Below are positions 15,006 through 23,552 of a stretch of 25,258 nucleotides of DNA, piece after piece. Origin of the DNA: an uncultured Acetatifactor sp. (GTDB lineage Bacteria; Bacillota; Clostridia; Lachnospirales; Lachnospiraceae). Numbering within the stretch: the stretch's first letter is position 1; each line of letters opens with the position of its first letter. Under the pieces are notes generated by a model. It made no database searches, was not told the DNA's origin, and saw only the letters and a list, made by a program, of their open reading frames with translations. Position numbers and translations under genes: made by a program. The stretch lies in assembly GCA_910585615.1 (NCBI GenBank), contig CAJUFO010000063.1:1-25258 (forward strand), written 5' to 3'.

Positions 15006-16306
15006 ATGAAGAAAATCACCAGAACACTGATCGCGACAGGAATGTGCGCATGCCTGCTGGCAGGCTGCGGAGGGACAGGCGGCGCGCCCGAATCCGGGCA
15101 GGAGCCTTCCGGGGACGGCGCTTCGGCATCTTTCCAGGGAGAAGGGACGGAGTGCGTCCCGGAAGGCCTGACACGATCGGAGCGGAGCGTGTGTTCATCG
15201 ACACCAGATACCTGAAGGCCATCGGCATGGGGGAAGCGCCGAAGACTCTGGACGGGTTCGTGGACATGTGCCGGGCGTTCAAAGAGCTGGATTCTGCGGA
15301 TTTGGGCGTGGATGAGTTCTATCCGATTCTGTCCACGGCGACCCTGGAGGATTACCTGATGACAGCCTTTGGATGGACAGGAGGCGCAGTGGATCCGGTC
15401 TGGGACGAGGCGGAACAGGCTATCGTGGTGCCCTGCCTGCAGGAAAAATACGGCGAGTACATTAAGCTGATGAACACGCTCTACACGGAAGGGCTTCTCC
15501 ATCCTGATTACTATACCATGGACGAGACGGAGGAGCGCGCCCTCATGGCGGAGCGCAAATGCGGCGTACAGGCCGATTACGCGCCCTACCTCTCCCTGGA
15601 GACGGGCTGGGAGGATTTCATCGCCGCCTCCCCGCTCACCAGTCAGTGGTGCAGCACGCCGGTCTCCGTAAAGCTGCCTGTATATGAAGACAGCTATATA
15701 CTGATATCTGCGGACACCGAATACCCGGAACTGTGCATGAGGCTGCTGGATTACATCTATACGCCTGAGGGTTCCGTATATGCCGAGAAAGGCCCTGCGG
15801 AGGGCAGTCCGGATACCCTGGGCATCGTGGGTGGCTTCGTCCTGACCCAGGATCAGTCCGATGTGGAGTACAAGGAAGTGCTTTCCGGCGAATATGAGTC
15901 TACTTATGCGTATGCCTGCAATAAGCTCAGGATTTCCTCCCGTATCAACGCCAACCGGAATTACGGGGAGCTGCATGCCAGGGAGATGCTGGGCGTGGAG
16001 GATCCTCAGCCCAGAGAGCTGAACCTTGCCGACCCTGACGACCACTATTGCTACCAGATTTATACAGCACAGAACCAGTATTTGGTGGATCCGCTTCCGA
16101 CGCCCTATATGACAGGGGAGCAGAGCATAAGGTATACGGATTTGAGGACTGTAATAAACGATTATGTGAAGGCGGAGACGGCGAAATTCGTGGTGGGGCA
16201 GAGGCCTATCGAAGAGCTGGATCAGTTCTTCGAAGAGCTGAAAGGCATGAACAGCGAGGAATATCTGGCGCTGTGTCAGGAAATCTATGCGAACTATACA
16301 AGATAA
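15006..16306 (+). pseudogene. Extracellular solute-binding lipoprotein, deleted and frameshifted
   Basis: The substrate-capturing component of the importer. The ATG at 15006 (AAAGGA upstream) opens a lipoprotein signal with lipobox LLAGC and a Gly/Ser linker, and this frame ends at 15215. Recognisable family sequence resumes in another frame from about 15185: FIDTRYLKAIGMGEAPKTLDGFVDMCRAF, then EDYLMTAFGW, LYTEGLLHPDYYTMDE and the C-terminal ELDQFFEELKGMNSEEYLALCQEIYANYT. The first lobe that should lie between the signal and IDTRYL (roughly 120-140 residues in LipO-like proteins) is missing. A deletion plus frame change therefore joined the two parts at about 15130-15185. The importer probably cannot work with this copy. 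Confidence 0.85.
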
Positions 16307-16329
16307 CGCGATTTGTGACAAATGGAAAT

Positions 16330-16349
16330 GGGGGCGCTTCTGTGCCCCC
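16330..16349 (+). terminator. GC-rich hairpin between binding-protein and regulator genes
   Basis: GGGGGCG (16330-16336) pairs with TGCCCCC (16343-16349), one G-T pair, loop CTTCTG. No U-tract follows, so it may be an attenuating or stabilising structure rather than a terminator. It supports the downstream GTG at 16373 as the regulator start. Confidence 0.4.
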
Positions 16350-16372
16350 TGAAAGATTGCCGGAGTGTCTTT

Positions 16373-18340
16373 GTGAAGAAAATAAAATTGATAGGACTGC
16401 GCTCAAAAGTATATAAGGGCTTTCTGGTCTCCACATTCGGGCTGGTGCTGCTGGCGTTGAATCTAATCATGATTCTGTCTTTTCGGCATGTGGCGGAAAA
16501 CATGCGGGAGGAAGAGATTCGTGTGCTCAGGAACAAGCTGTACACTGTGGCGGAGGATATGGACAACCAGATGGGCGCGATGACCAATATCGTCATGAAA
16601 ATCGTGTTCAGGAAGGAGTTCCGTCCGGATTATATCCTGGAGGAGAGGTATCATGCGGTGGAGGCGGTGGAGCAGCTGAAGGGATATTCCGATTTTTCCG
16701 ATATTTCCAGGGAATATTTCATCAAATACGCATCCATCGACAAGCTTTTCACCTCCGCAGGAACCACTATAGCGCCGGAGATTTATTTTTCCACAAAACA
16801 GGGGATGAAGGACAGCGACAGCATCCTGGAGCTGCTGGAAGGGCTCTGCCAGGAGACGCGGCAGGGGCTTTTTCTGTACAGGGAAGAAGGTAAGGTCGTC
16901 TTATTGTATCCATTGCAGGTATATAGTTCAGGGAAGTACAAAATGAAGGGAGTGGTGGGGTTTTTCGTCACCGCTTCCGATATTACAGAGAGAGCCAACC
17001 GGATTGCAGGCAGCATCCATGGCGATATGAGCATGTTCTATGGAGACTTCTGCATTATGGGCAGCCAGGAGGATAAGGAGGGCAGCGACTTCGGGCTGAC
17101 ATCCAGACCTGGCGGCGTTTCGGTCTATATCAGGACGGATATGGGAAACTATTTTTCCTGGAGCAATGTCTTTTCCGTGAAGGAGGCCATAGCCCTGGTC
17201 TGGATTGTGGTCCTATTGCTTGGCCTGACCTGTATGGCGGCATGGTGGAACTATCTGCCTTTTCGGAAGATGGCCATGAAGTACGCGGCTATGCTGGAGG
17301 ATGCCCGCCTGGACTGGAACGACATCGATACCCTGATAGAATTTCTGCTGCATGAGAAGGAGAACAACAGCAAGCTGGTGGAAGAGCAGTACAGGATGCT
17401 CCGGGAGCAGGCCATCCATCTGATCGTTTCGGGGGGATATTCACAGCGGCTGCAGAAGCGCCTGACATTGCTCAACATCAATCTGAACTTCTCCGTATTC
17501 GGAATCATACGAACCAGCTTCCAGAAGGAGCAGATAACAGAGAGCTCCAGGGAGGAGCTGTGCCGGAATATTGAAGAGCTGTCGGAAAAGGGGTACTGCC
17601 TGTATTCCTACTGGGACGGCGATAAGACGCTGCAGATTCTGGCAGCAGTGGAAGAGGAATATGAGCTGGCGGAGACTGTGGAGCTGCTGCAGTCCCTTTT
17701 TGAGGCTATTGGACTGACGGCGGACGTGGAACTGGGCGCTGCCTGCCATGAGCTGGAGAACCTGCACCTCCTGGGGCAGAAGCGGGACACGGAGAGGGGG
17801 AAGGATTCTGAGTCTGCCAGGGTCGTGGAGGAGAGGACCGACACAAAGAAGGGCAATGCAAAACAGAAAAGCAGCATCAGGGAAGTGGTGGCGTACATCG
17901 AGGCCCATTGTACGGACTATGACCTGTCGCTGGACATGATAGCCAGCCAGGTCCGCGCCGTGAAAAAAGGCAATCCTGACGCGATGCTGGCCTGCAACAA
18001 TGCGGAGCTGATTCGGCCGGAGTGCTGGGGGGAGGCAGGGAAGCCGCAGATGAAGAAATGGTTCGCGAAGGAGGACTTCATCACAGGGGAGCTGACGGAT
18101 TTCGTCTTCGTGCCGGACGCGGCCTTCGTGGACGGTGCCAGGGCTCATTTCCTGATTCCCCTGGGGACGGACGAATATAATGTGGGCTGGCGCAGCCATG
18201 GCGTGAAGCGCAGCCCCGGGCATGTGAAGGACTATGTGCGGAAGGTCCATGAAGCAGGGGGCGTGGTCACCATAGACATCTATGTTGACCGATACGGTCA
18301 TTTTGACGAAGACCAGATGGCGGTGCTCAGGGGGATATGA
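16373..18340 (+). CDS. Chimera: membrane AraC-type regulator fused to glycoside-hydrolase-like tail
   Basis: The first ~527 residues look like the membrane-bound AraC regulators that sit beside LplB/YtcP transporters: a basic start, helix 1 (about residues 16-36, LVSTFGLVLLALNLIMIL), an extracellular sensor of about 230 residues, helix 2 (about 271-292, ALVWIVVLLLGLTCMAAWW), a cytoplasmic linker, and the beginning of the AraC helix-turn-helix (IREVVAYIEAHCTDYDLSLDMIASQ, about 501-526). Just where the recognition helix should follow, the protein switches to KKGNPDAMLACNNAE, EDFITGELTDF and GGVVTIDIYVDRYGHFDEDQMAVL, resembling the C-terminus of fucosidase-like glycoside hydrolases. The join near nt 17950 is in frame. 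The product can hardly bind DNA. GTG 16373 is chosen because GGAG lies 7 nt upstream; an ATG at 16322 also exists. Confidence 0.75.
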   Translation: MKKIKLIGLRSKVYKGFLVSTFGLVLLALNLIMILSFRHVAENMREEEIRVLRNKLYTVAEDMDNQMGAMTNIVMKIVFRKEFRPDYILEERYHAVEAVEQLKGYSDFSDISREYFIKYASIDKLFTSAGTTIAPEIYFSTKQGMKDSDSILELLEGLCQETRQGLFLYREEGKVVLLYPLQVYSSGKYKMKGVVGFFVTASDITERANRIAGSIHGDMSMFYGDFCIMGSQEDKEGSDFGLTSRPGGVSVYIRTDMGNYFSWSNVFSVKEAIALVWIVVLLLGLTCMAAWWNYLPFRKMAMKYAAMLEDARLDWNDIDTLIEFLLHEKENNSKLVEEQYRMLREQAIHLIVSGGYSQRLQKRLTLLNINLNFSVFGIIRTSFQKEQITESSREELCRNIEELSEKGYCLYSYWDGDKTLQILAAVEEEYELAETVELLQSLFEAIGLTADVELGAACHELENLHLLGQKRDTERGKDSESARVVEERTDTKKGNAKQKSSIREVVAYIEAHCTDYDLSLDMIASQVRAVKKGNPDAMLACNNAELIRPECWGEAGKPQMKKWFAKEDFITGELTDFVFVPDAAFVDGARAHFLIPLGTDEYNVGWRSHGVKRSPGHVKDYVRKVHEAGGVVTIDIYVDRYGHFDEDQMAVLRGI

Positions 18341-18364
18341 TTCCAAAATAATGAGAATATTTTG

Positions 18365-18394
18365 TTTGCTGTTTTGAGACGTCCATAGTATAAT
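18365..18394 (+). promoter_or_regulatory. Promoter of the small lipoprotein gene
   Basis: TTTGCT (18365-18370), an 18-bp spacer and a consensus TATAAT (18389-18394), 25 bp after the chimera stop. The leader to the TTG start would be about 70 nt. Confidence 0.5.
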
Positions 18395-18472
18395 GAAGCT
18401 GTGCTCCGTCAGTGCGGGTGCCAATGGCTGGCAAAAGCAATCATAAAAATCAAAAACCAGGAGGACAGATTA

Positions 18473-19042
18473 TTGCACATTAGAAAAAAATCATGCTTAG
18501 GACTCGTATTGACAGGAATGCTTCTTTTGACCGGCTGTTCCATCGGAATCGGGAAGAAGGCCATACTGACTTATGACGGATCTTTGGAACTGGAACTGGG
18601 GAAGACCAAGATAGCAGAGGTCGTGGAAGCGGGATTCACAGATAAATATTCTCATGATGGGAAAGCCCAGATTGACGGCAGCTCATGGGAGAATTTCTAT
18701 GCCATGAAGGGCGATGTCACTTATGGAACCATGTATGCCGCCAATAAGGGCTCACAAAAAGTCGCTTTTGAAGATGGGAAGGTATTCCGTGTCGTGATTG
18801 ATTATCAAGATCCGGACTATGCCACAGGGGAGATCCTGATAAACGGCGTGAATTATGAGGGATATACCAGAGACCAGATTAAGGAAGCCATGAACGGCGC
18901 GGAGATGACTTTGGACAGCGAGACTTATCTGGACTTTGAGGACGGCAAATTCGAGTATACGTTTCATTTTGAGGACGGCTCGGAGACTGTGTGCAGCATC
19001 AGCATAGATGACGGTACGGACTGGGAGTTGGTTATCAGATAA
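18473..19042 (+). CDS. Secreted lipoprotein of unknown function
   Basis: A 189-residue lipoprotein. From the TTG at 18473 it starts with a basic RKK, a hydrophobic core and lipobox LLLTGC with lipidated Cys22. AGGAGG (18459-18464) lies 8 nt before this TTG, which makes it a better start than the in-frame 18401. The mature part has alternating acidic, aromatic and Gly-rich segments: TYDGSLELELGKTKIAEVV, DGKVFRVVIDYQDPDYATGEILINGVNYEGYTRDQIKEAM and FEDGKFEYTFHFEDGSETVCSISI, which suggest beta sheets, possibly two related halves. I do not recognise a named family. It has its own promoter and is followed by MITE copy B. Confidence 0.75.
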   Translation: MHIRKKSCLGLVLTGMLLLTGCSIGIGKKAILTYDGSLELELGKTKIAEVVEAGFTDKYSHDGKAQIDGSSWENFYAMKGDVTYGTMYAANKGSQKVAFEDGKVFRVVIDYQDPDYATGEILINGVNYEGYTRDQIKEAMNGAEMTLDSETYLDFEDGKFEYTFHFEDGSETVCSISIDDGTDWELVIR

Positions 19043-19075
19043 GGAGTTTTCTGAAAAATCATTGCCGTATCATTT

Positions 19076-19176
19076 TATGCTGCTTAACGATTTCACTTGC
19101 CGTGAAACCAGACTGCATAACGCTGACCGGTTCAATCGCATGATTACTTAAGCAGCATTCAGCGTTAAGCAGTATA
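19076..19176 (-). repeat. MITE-like palindromic element, copy B (inverted)
   Basis: This 101-bp segment is the reverse complement of copy A (8157-8258) with about ten differences. The ends are TATGCTGCTTAACG and CGTTAAGCAGTATA. The internal TTTCACTTGCCGTGAAA stem and the CTGCATAACGCTG arm are kept. It lies between the lipoprotein and acyltransferase genes, with no enclosing terminator arms. Confidence 0.85.
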
Positions 19177-19259
19177 GATAATAGACGAAAAGATGCCGAA
19201 TCCCATGACGGGCGTGGACGAGCCTGAAATGGCCACGGTGAAAGAGAGGGAGATCAATC

Positions 19260-20141
19260 ATGAAAACGTATCTGAGAGATTTTTTCGAGGAATTCTCGTA
19301 TCCGGAGGAGGCACGGGCCGCCTTTGAGCAGGCCTATGACATAATTGCGGCAGACGCCGCATTGGAGAGCGGATTCCAGGCGCTCCTGCAATCCTACGCC
19401 AGCGACAAAAACATGGACTACGACCAGGCCTTCAAAAAGATGGCGGAGATATCCTCCGGAGCAGGCATCCATGAATACACGGGGAATTTCCTGATGCTGG
19501 CCTGTTTCTCGAAGACCCTGCGTGAGTATTACGGCCGGGAGGGGATAGACGGGCAGATATGGCACACCTCCATGTGCGACCTGAAATGGAAGCTGGACGA
19601 GTGCAGATGCGTATACGGCATCTGGGGCACCTTTGTGCCGGGATGGTACGGGGGATTCTTCAATATGACGCGCTTCGGCTTTCAGAAGCTGCAGTTCGAA
19701 ATCGTCCCTTTCCGCTACCATTACGAGAAGGACGGCATCACCCTGAATCCGGAGAGCCGCGTCCTGAACACCCATATTCCCCGTACAGGAGGGCGGCTTG
19801 ACCCGGAGAGCGTGCGCAGATCCTATGAGCTGGGAGCCGCGTTCTTCAAAGAGAGATTCCAGGTAGATCCTGTGGCCTTCGTATGCCACTCCTGGCTGCT
19901 GTTCCCCCGCAACAAGGAGGTGCTCTCGCCGGATTCCAACCTGTACTCCTTCATCTCCGGCTTCGATATCCTGGACGTGGAGGAGGCCGACGACTATTCG
20001 GAGGTCTGGCGGCTGTTCGATGTAAACTACGAGGGGGATGTGGACAAGCTCCCCCAGGACACATCCTTCCGCCGCGCCTATGCGGACTGGATCCGGAAGG
20101 GGGAAAAGATAGGGTGCGCCTACGGCGTACATATGCTATAG
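19260..20141 (+). CDS. Acyltransferase-domain protein (GNAT-like, DUF5596 type)
   Basis: A 293-residue cytosolic protein with no signal or membrane helix. It resembles the Lachnospiraceae proteins annotated as acyltransferase domain-containing: an N-terminal helical domain (FFEEFSYPEEARAAFEQAYDII, then GIHEYTGNFLMLACFSKTLREYY) and a C-terminal beta-rich domain (FGFQKLQFEIVPFRY, LNTHIPRTGGRLDPESVRRSYELGAAFFKERF, VAFVCHSWLLFP, ending DTSFRRAYADWI and GVHML). The substrate is unknown. GAGAGGG precedes the ATG at 19260. It is monocistronic: MITE copy B and about 80 bp lie upstream, and a strong terminator lies downstream. Confidence 0.7.
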   Translation: MKTYLRDFFEEFSYPEEARAAFEQAYDIIAADAALESGFQALLQSYASDKNMDYDQAFKKMAEISSGAGIHEYTGNFLMLACFSKTLREYYGREGIDGQIWHTSMCDLKWKLDECRCVYGIWGTFVPGWYGGFFNMTRFGFQKLQFEIVPFRYHYEKDGITLNPESRVLNTHIPRTGGRLDPESVRRSYELGAAFFKERFQVDPVAFVCHSWLLFPRNKEVLSPDSNLYSFISGFDILDVEEADDYSEVWRLFDVNYEGDVDKLPQDTSFRRAYADWIRKGEKIGCAYGVHML

Positions 20142-20152
20142 GGGAACGCGTT

Positions 20153-20200
20153 CCGCCCTTTATCTGCCGGAATTACGGCAGATAGGGGCGGGATTTTTTT
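20153..20200 (+). terminator. Strong intrinsic terminator after the acyltransferase gene
   Basis: CCGCCC-TTT-ATCTGCCG (20153-20169) pairs with CGGCAGAT-AGG-GGCGG (20176-20192), followed by seven T residues. Its loop is AATTA-rich. It separates this gene from the iron operon. Confidence 0.9.
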
Positions 20201-20264
20201 CGGGGAAATTCTGCCCGGGAGAACTTTGCTCAGGAATATTTTGGATAGATTTCCAAATTGGTTA

Positions 20265-20322
20265 TTGACAACATACAGAAGTTAGCATATACTAATGCGT
20301 AGATGGGTGAGAACCATTCTCA
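20265..20322 (+). promoter_or_regulatory. feo promoter with Fur-like and DtxR-like boxes
   Basis: A near-consensus promoter: TTGACA (20265-20270), a 17-bp spacer and TATACT (20288-20293). TGAGAACCATTCTCA (20308-20322), just after the start point, matches the 7-1-7 Fur core TGATAATnATTATCA at 12 of 14 positions. TTAGCATATACTAA (20283-20296), over the -10 box, is a TTAG-N6-CTAA dyad of DtxR type. Either would repress the operon when iron is sufficient. Confidence 0.65.
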
Positions 20323-20376
20323 AAAAGGGGGTGGAAGCCCGTCCACAACAGATTCAGAGATAAGGAGGAGGCAAAT

Positions 20377-20607
20377 ATGCCGTTGTCAATGGCCCATGCG
20401 GGGGAGCGCAATGTGATCAAAAAGGTAGGCGGCAGGGAGGAGACCAGGAAATTCCTGGAGGACCTGGGCTTTGTAGTGGGAGGGGCGGTGACCGTCATCT
20501 CTGAGACAGGGGGGAATATCATCGTCAATATCAAGGAATCCAGGGTGGCCATCGGTAAGGACATGGCGAACAGGATCATGATTGGAACAGGAGGAGCACA
20601 GCAGTGA
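20377..20607 (+). CDS. feoA: FeoA family ferrous iron transport protein (first copy)
   Basis: A 76-residue cytosolic SH3-like protein that assists FeoB. Seen: an N-terminal MPLSMAHAGERNVIKKVGG strand pair, ETRKFLEDLGFVVGGAVTVI, the FeoA core L-G-(F/I)-x-x-G motif, and a final IGKDMANRIMI. The ATG follows AAGGAGGAGG closely. It overlaps the second feoA by 4 bp. It is the first gene after an iron-type promoter. Confidence 0.92.
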   Translation: MPLSMAHAGERNVIKKVGGREETRKFLEDLGFVVGGAVTVISETGGNIIVNIKESRVAIGKDMANRIMIGTGGAQQ

Positions 20608-20825
20608 GTACATTGAGGGATACTGCCTGCGGGCAGACTGTGAAGGTGAAGAGGCTCTCGGGAGAGGGGCCGGTGAAGAGGCGCATCATGGACATGGGGA
20701 TTACGAAGGGCGTGGATGTCTTTGTGAGAAAGGTGGCCCCCTTCGGAGACCCGATTGAAGTGACGGTCAGGGGCTATGAGCTGTCCCTGCGCAAGGCGGA
20801 TGCAGAAATGATAGAGGTGGAGTGA
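20604..20825 (+). CDS. feoA: FeoA family protein (second copy)
   Basis: A second SH3-like FeoA, 73 residues, from a GTG that overlaps the previous stop (GTGA), with GGAGGAG upstream. Core motif: GEGPVKRRIMDMGITKGVDVFVRKVAPFGDPIEV, followed by RGYELSLRKADAEMIEV, the classic C-terminal FeoA signature. It is closer to the standard FeoA pattern than the first copy, so the two probably have different roles in the FeoB complex. Tandem feoA genes before feoB are common in Clostridia. Confidence 0.92.
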   Translation: MSTLRDTACGQTVKVKRLSGEGPVKRRIMDMGITKGVDVFVRKVAPFGDPIEVTVRGYELSLRKADAEMIEVE

Positions 20826-20862
20826 TTCCGGTTCATGCTGCATCATTTTTTATGACGAATGG

Positions 20863-20876
20863 TTAGTTAAGGCTAA
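20863..20876. promoter_or_regulatory. DtxR-like dyad upstream of feoB
   Basis: TTAGTTAAGGCTAA, again TTAG-N6-CTAA, sits in the 78-bp gap between the second feoA and feoB, 11 bp before the feoB AGGAGG. It may mark an internal regulated promoter or be chance in a short AT-rich gap. Confidence 0.35.
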
Positions 20877-20903
20877 TAAAAATTAGTAGGAGGAAACACC
20901 GAG

Positions 20904-23330
20904 ATGGCAATCAAAATCGCGCTGGCAGGGAATCCGAACTGCGGCAAGACTACATTATTCAATGCATTGACCGGCTCCAATCAGTTCGTGGGCAACTGGC
21001 CGGGGGTGACGGTGGAGAAGAAGGAGGGGCGGCTGAAGAAATCCTTTATACCCGGAAGCGAGGAGGAGATCATCATCATGGACCTGCCGGGCATATACTC
21101 CCTGTCGCCTTACACCCTTGAGGAGGTGGTGGCCAGGAATTATCTGATTAATGACAGGCCCGACGCAATCATCAATATCGTGGACGGCACCAATATCGAG
21201 AGGAACCTGTATCTGTCCACCCAGATCACGGAGCTGGGCATCCCTGTGGTCATGGCGGTGAACATGATGGATGTGGTGGAGAAAGCGGGAGACAGGATAC
21301 ATACCGATAGGCTGGCCAAGAGGCTGGGATGCGAGGTGACAGAAATCTCTGCTCTGAAAGGGACAGGGCTGGAGGCGGTCGTGAAGAAGGTGGTAACCGC
21401 AGCCAAGAGAAAAGCGGCGGCGGCCCCCATGCATGAATTTGCCCGGAACGTGGAGGCGGCCATCAAAGCCGTGGAAGAGAAGCTGGGAGGCAGCGTGCCG
21501 GAAGGACAGAAGCGCTTCTTCGCCATCAAGCTCCTGGAGAGGGATGACAAGATTGGTGTGATGATGAAGAGCGTCCCGGACGTGTCCGCACAGATTAAGG
21601 AGCTGGAGGATGCCTTTGAGGACGACACGGAGAGCATCATCACCAATGAGCGGTACGAGTACATTTCTTCCATAATAAATGAGTGCCTGACCAGAAAGGA
21701 AAAAGGCAGGATGTCCGTCTCCGACCGAATCGACCGCATCGTCACCAATAGATGGGCGGCGCTGCCGATTTTCGCTGCGGTGATGTTCCTGGTGTACTAC
21801 ATCTCCGTCACCACAGTGGGCACCATTGCCACCGACTGGGCCAACGATGGCGTGTTCGGAGATGGGTGGCATCTGCTGGGCATAGGGGGCGGGGCTTACC
21901 AGGAGGCCTGCGGCACCTATGCGCAGGATATCTTGTTCACGGATGAGGTGAGGTCTGTGGTGGCGGCTGCGGCCAAAGCCGGCGTGGTGGGCGCAGAGGA
22001 TCTGCTGGGGGCCGTGGAGGAGGCTGATTTCGGCGGCTTTGAGGAGGCCTATGGGTCTTATGGGGCGGCCTTGGCAGCCGGGGGCTTCGACCTCTCCGGG
22101 ACAGTGGATCCCCTGCTGGAGGAAGCGCCGGATCCGGCGGACTATGGCGTGTGGGTGCCTGGCATCCCGGTATTGGTGGAGAGTGGGCTGGAGGCAGTGG
22201 GCTGCTCCGGATGGCTGATGAGCCTGATCCTGGACGGCATCATCGGCGGCGTGGGGGCCGTGCTGGGCTTCGTGCCCCAGATGCTGGTGCTGTTCCTCTT
22301 CCTGGCGTTTTTGGAGGCCTGCGGCTACATGGCCCGGGTGGCTTTCATCATGGACAGGATTTTCCGCAGGTTCGGCCTTTCCGGCAAATCCTTCATCCCC
22401 ATGCTGATCGGCAGCGGCTGCGGCGTGCCCGGCATCATGGCCTCCCGCACCATCGAGAATGACAGGGACCGCAAGATGACCATCATGACCACCACTTTCA
22501 TCCCCTGCGGAGCCAAGCTGCCAATCATCGCTTTGATCTCCACGGCCCTCTTCGGCGGCTCGGGCCTGGTGGCGGTGAGCGCGTACTTCCTGGGGGTGGC
22601 TGCCATCGTCATTTCCGGTATCATCCTAAAGAAGACGAAAATGTTCGCGGGCGACCCTGCGCCCTTCGTCATGGAGCTGCCCGCCTACCACTGGCCTACG
22701 GTGGGGAATGTGCTGCGGAGCATGTGGGAGAGGGGCTGGTCCTTCATAAAGAAGGCGGGTACCATCATCCTGCTCTCCTCCATGGTCATCTGGGCGGGTT
22801 CCTGCTTCGGCATGGTGGATGGGAGATTCGGCTTCAGTACGGAGCTGGAGCTGGCGGACAGTGTATTGGGCATGCTCGGCAACGGCATCAAGTGGATTTT
22901 CCGGCCTCTGGGCTTTGACGATGCCACGGCCACTATCGCCACCATCATGGGATTGGTGGCAAAGGAGGAAGTGGTGGGCGTGTTCGGCGTGCTGGACTTC
23001 GTCAGCATGACCAAGGTGGCGGCGTATTCCTTCCTGGCCTTCAACCTGCTGTGCGCCCCCTGCTTCGCGGCTATCGGCGCGATCAGGAGGGAGATGAACA
23101 GCGCCAGGTGGACCTGGTTCGCCATCGGGTATCAGTGCGGGTTCGCCTATGTGGTATCCCTGATCATCTACCAGCTGGGAAGCTTCTTTGGCGGCCAGGG
23201 GAGCCCTTTGGGGGCAGCGGTGGCGGCAGCCCTTGTGGCGGTCCTGGTGTGGCTGCTGGTGCGCCCCTATCGGGAGAGCGATACCCTGAGGGCGGACCTG
23301 GGGAAGCCCGCCAAGCGGAAAGCGTCATGA
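20904..23330 (+). CDS. feoB: Ferrous iron transport protein B
   Basis: The Fe(II) uptake permease, 808 residues. An N-terminal GTPase domain has G1 GNPNCGKTT (residues 9-17), G3 DLPG near 60 and G4 NMMD (120-123). A helical GDI-like spacer runs to about residue 270. The membrane part begins at about 284 (ALPIFAAVMFLVYYISV). The two gate repeats include CGYMARVAFIMDRIF (about 472) with SGCGVPGIMASRTIEND (about 503), and later LVAKEEVVGVFGVL. Between the first and second membrane helices (about residues 312-425) lies a long acidic, Ala/Gly-rich segment (AKAGVVGAEDLLGAVEEADF), longer than the E. coli loop. AGGAGG lies 10 nt before the ATG. A terminator follows. Confidence 0.97.
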   Translation: MAIKIALAGNPNCGKTTLFNALTGSNQFVGNWPGVTVEKKEGRLKKSFIPGSEEEIIIMDLPGIYSLSPYTLEEVVARNYLINDRPDAIINIVDGTNIERNLYLSTQITELGIPVVMAVNMMDVVEKAGDRIHTDRLAKRLGCEVTEISALKGTGLEAVVKKVVTAAKRKAAAAPMHEFARNVEAAIKAVEEKLGGSVPEGQKRFFAIKLLERDDKIGVMMKSVPDVSAQIKELEDAFEDDTESIITNERYEYISSIINECLTRKEKGRMSVSDRIDRIVTNRWAALPIFAAVMFLVYYISVTTVGTIATDWANDGVFGDGWHLLGIGGGAYQEACGTYAQDILFTDEVRSVVAAAAKAGVVGAEDLLGAVEEADFGGFEEAYGSYGAALAAGGFDLSGTVDPLLEEAPDPADYGVWVPGIPVLVESGLEAVGCSGWLMSLILDGIIGGVGAVLGFVPQMLVLFLFLAFLEACGYMARVAFIMDRIFRRFGLSGKSFIPMLIGSGCGVPGIMASRTIENDRDRKMTIMTTTFIPCGAKLPIIALISTALFGGSGLVAVSAYFLGVAAIVISGIILKKTKMFAGDPAPFVMELPAYHWPTVGNVLRSMWERGWSFIKKAGTIILLSSMVIWAGSCFGMVDGRFGFSTELELADSVLGMLGNGIKWIFRPLGFDDATATIATIMGLVAKEEVVGVFGVLDFVSMTKVAAYSFLAFNLLCAPCFAAIGAIRREMNSARWTWFAIGYQCGFAYVVSLIIYQLGSFFGGQGSPLGAAVAAALVAVLVWLLVRPYRESDTLRADLGKPAKRKAS

Positions 23331-23403
23331 TTTTCCCGGAGAGCATGGAGGCTTGGCCTGATTGAGGCGGGCTGACATACAATCCTTCATACTGTCAGGC
23401 GCA

Positions 23404-23445
23404 GGCTGCGGAGGCCGGGGAAGCGGCTTCCGCAGCCCCTTTCTG
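23404..23445 (+). terminator. Terminator of the feo operon
   Basis: GGCTGCGGA (23404-23412) and TCCGCAGCC (23429-23437) form a perfect 9-bp stem with a GC-rich loop, followed by CCTTTCT. Confidence 0.7.
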
Positions 23446-23459
23446 TCCAGGTGCTGGCA

Positions 23460-23468
23460 TGGTACAAT
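23460..23468 (+). promoter_or_regulatory. Extended -10 promoter for the propeller lipoprotein
   Basis: TGG followed by TACAAT (23463-23468) is an extended -10 element. The -35 at the 17-bp position (TTTCTG) is poor. The region 23331-23552 otherwise holds only the feo terminator. Confidence 0.4.
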
Positions 23469-23552
23469 GTGGATACACGGAACAGGTAGAATGTCCTCGT
23501 TGACAGTGAGGCCGCGGAAAGGGGCAGCCACGGAAAAGGACTGGGGTTATCT

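Noticed and set aside
14912..16321. Minus-strand open frame of 469 codons opposite the binding-protein remnant
   Set aside because: The plus strand has clear solute-binding family motifs; the minus frame has none and no ribosome site.
17441..18424. Minus-strand open frame of 327 codons opposite the chimera
   Set aside because: No recognisable domain; it spans the junction of two plus-strand families and so cannot explain it.
20955..21872. Minus-strand open frame of 305 codons opposite feoB
   Set aside because: Histidine-rich shadow of the FeoB GTPase domain.
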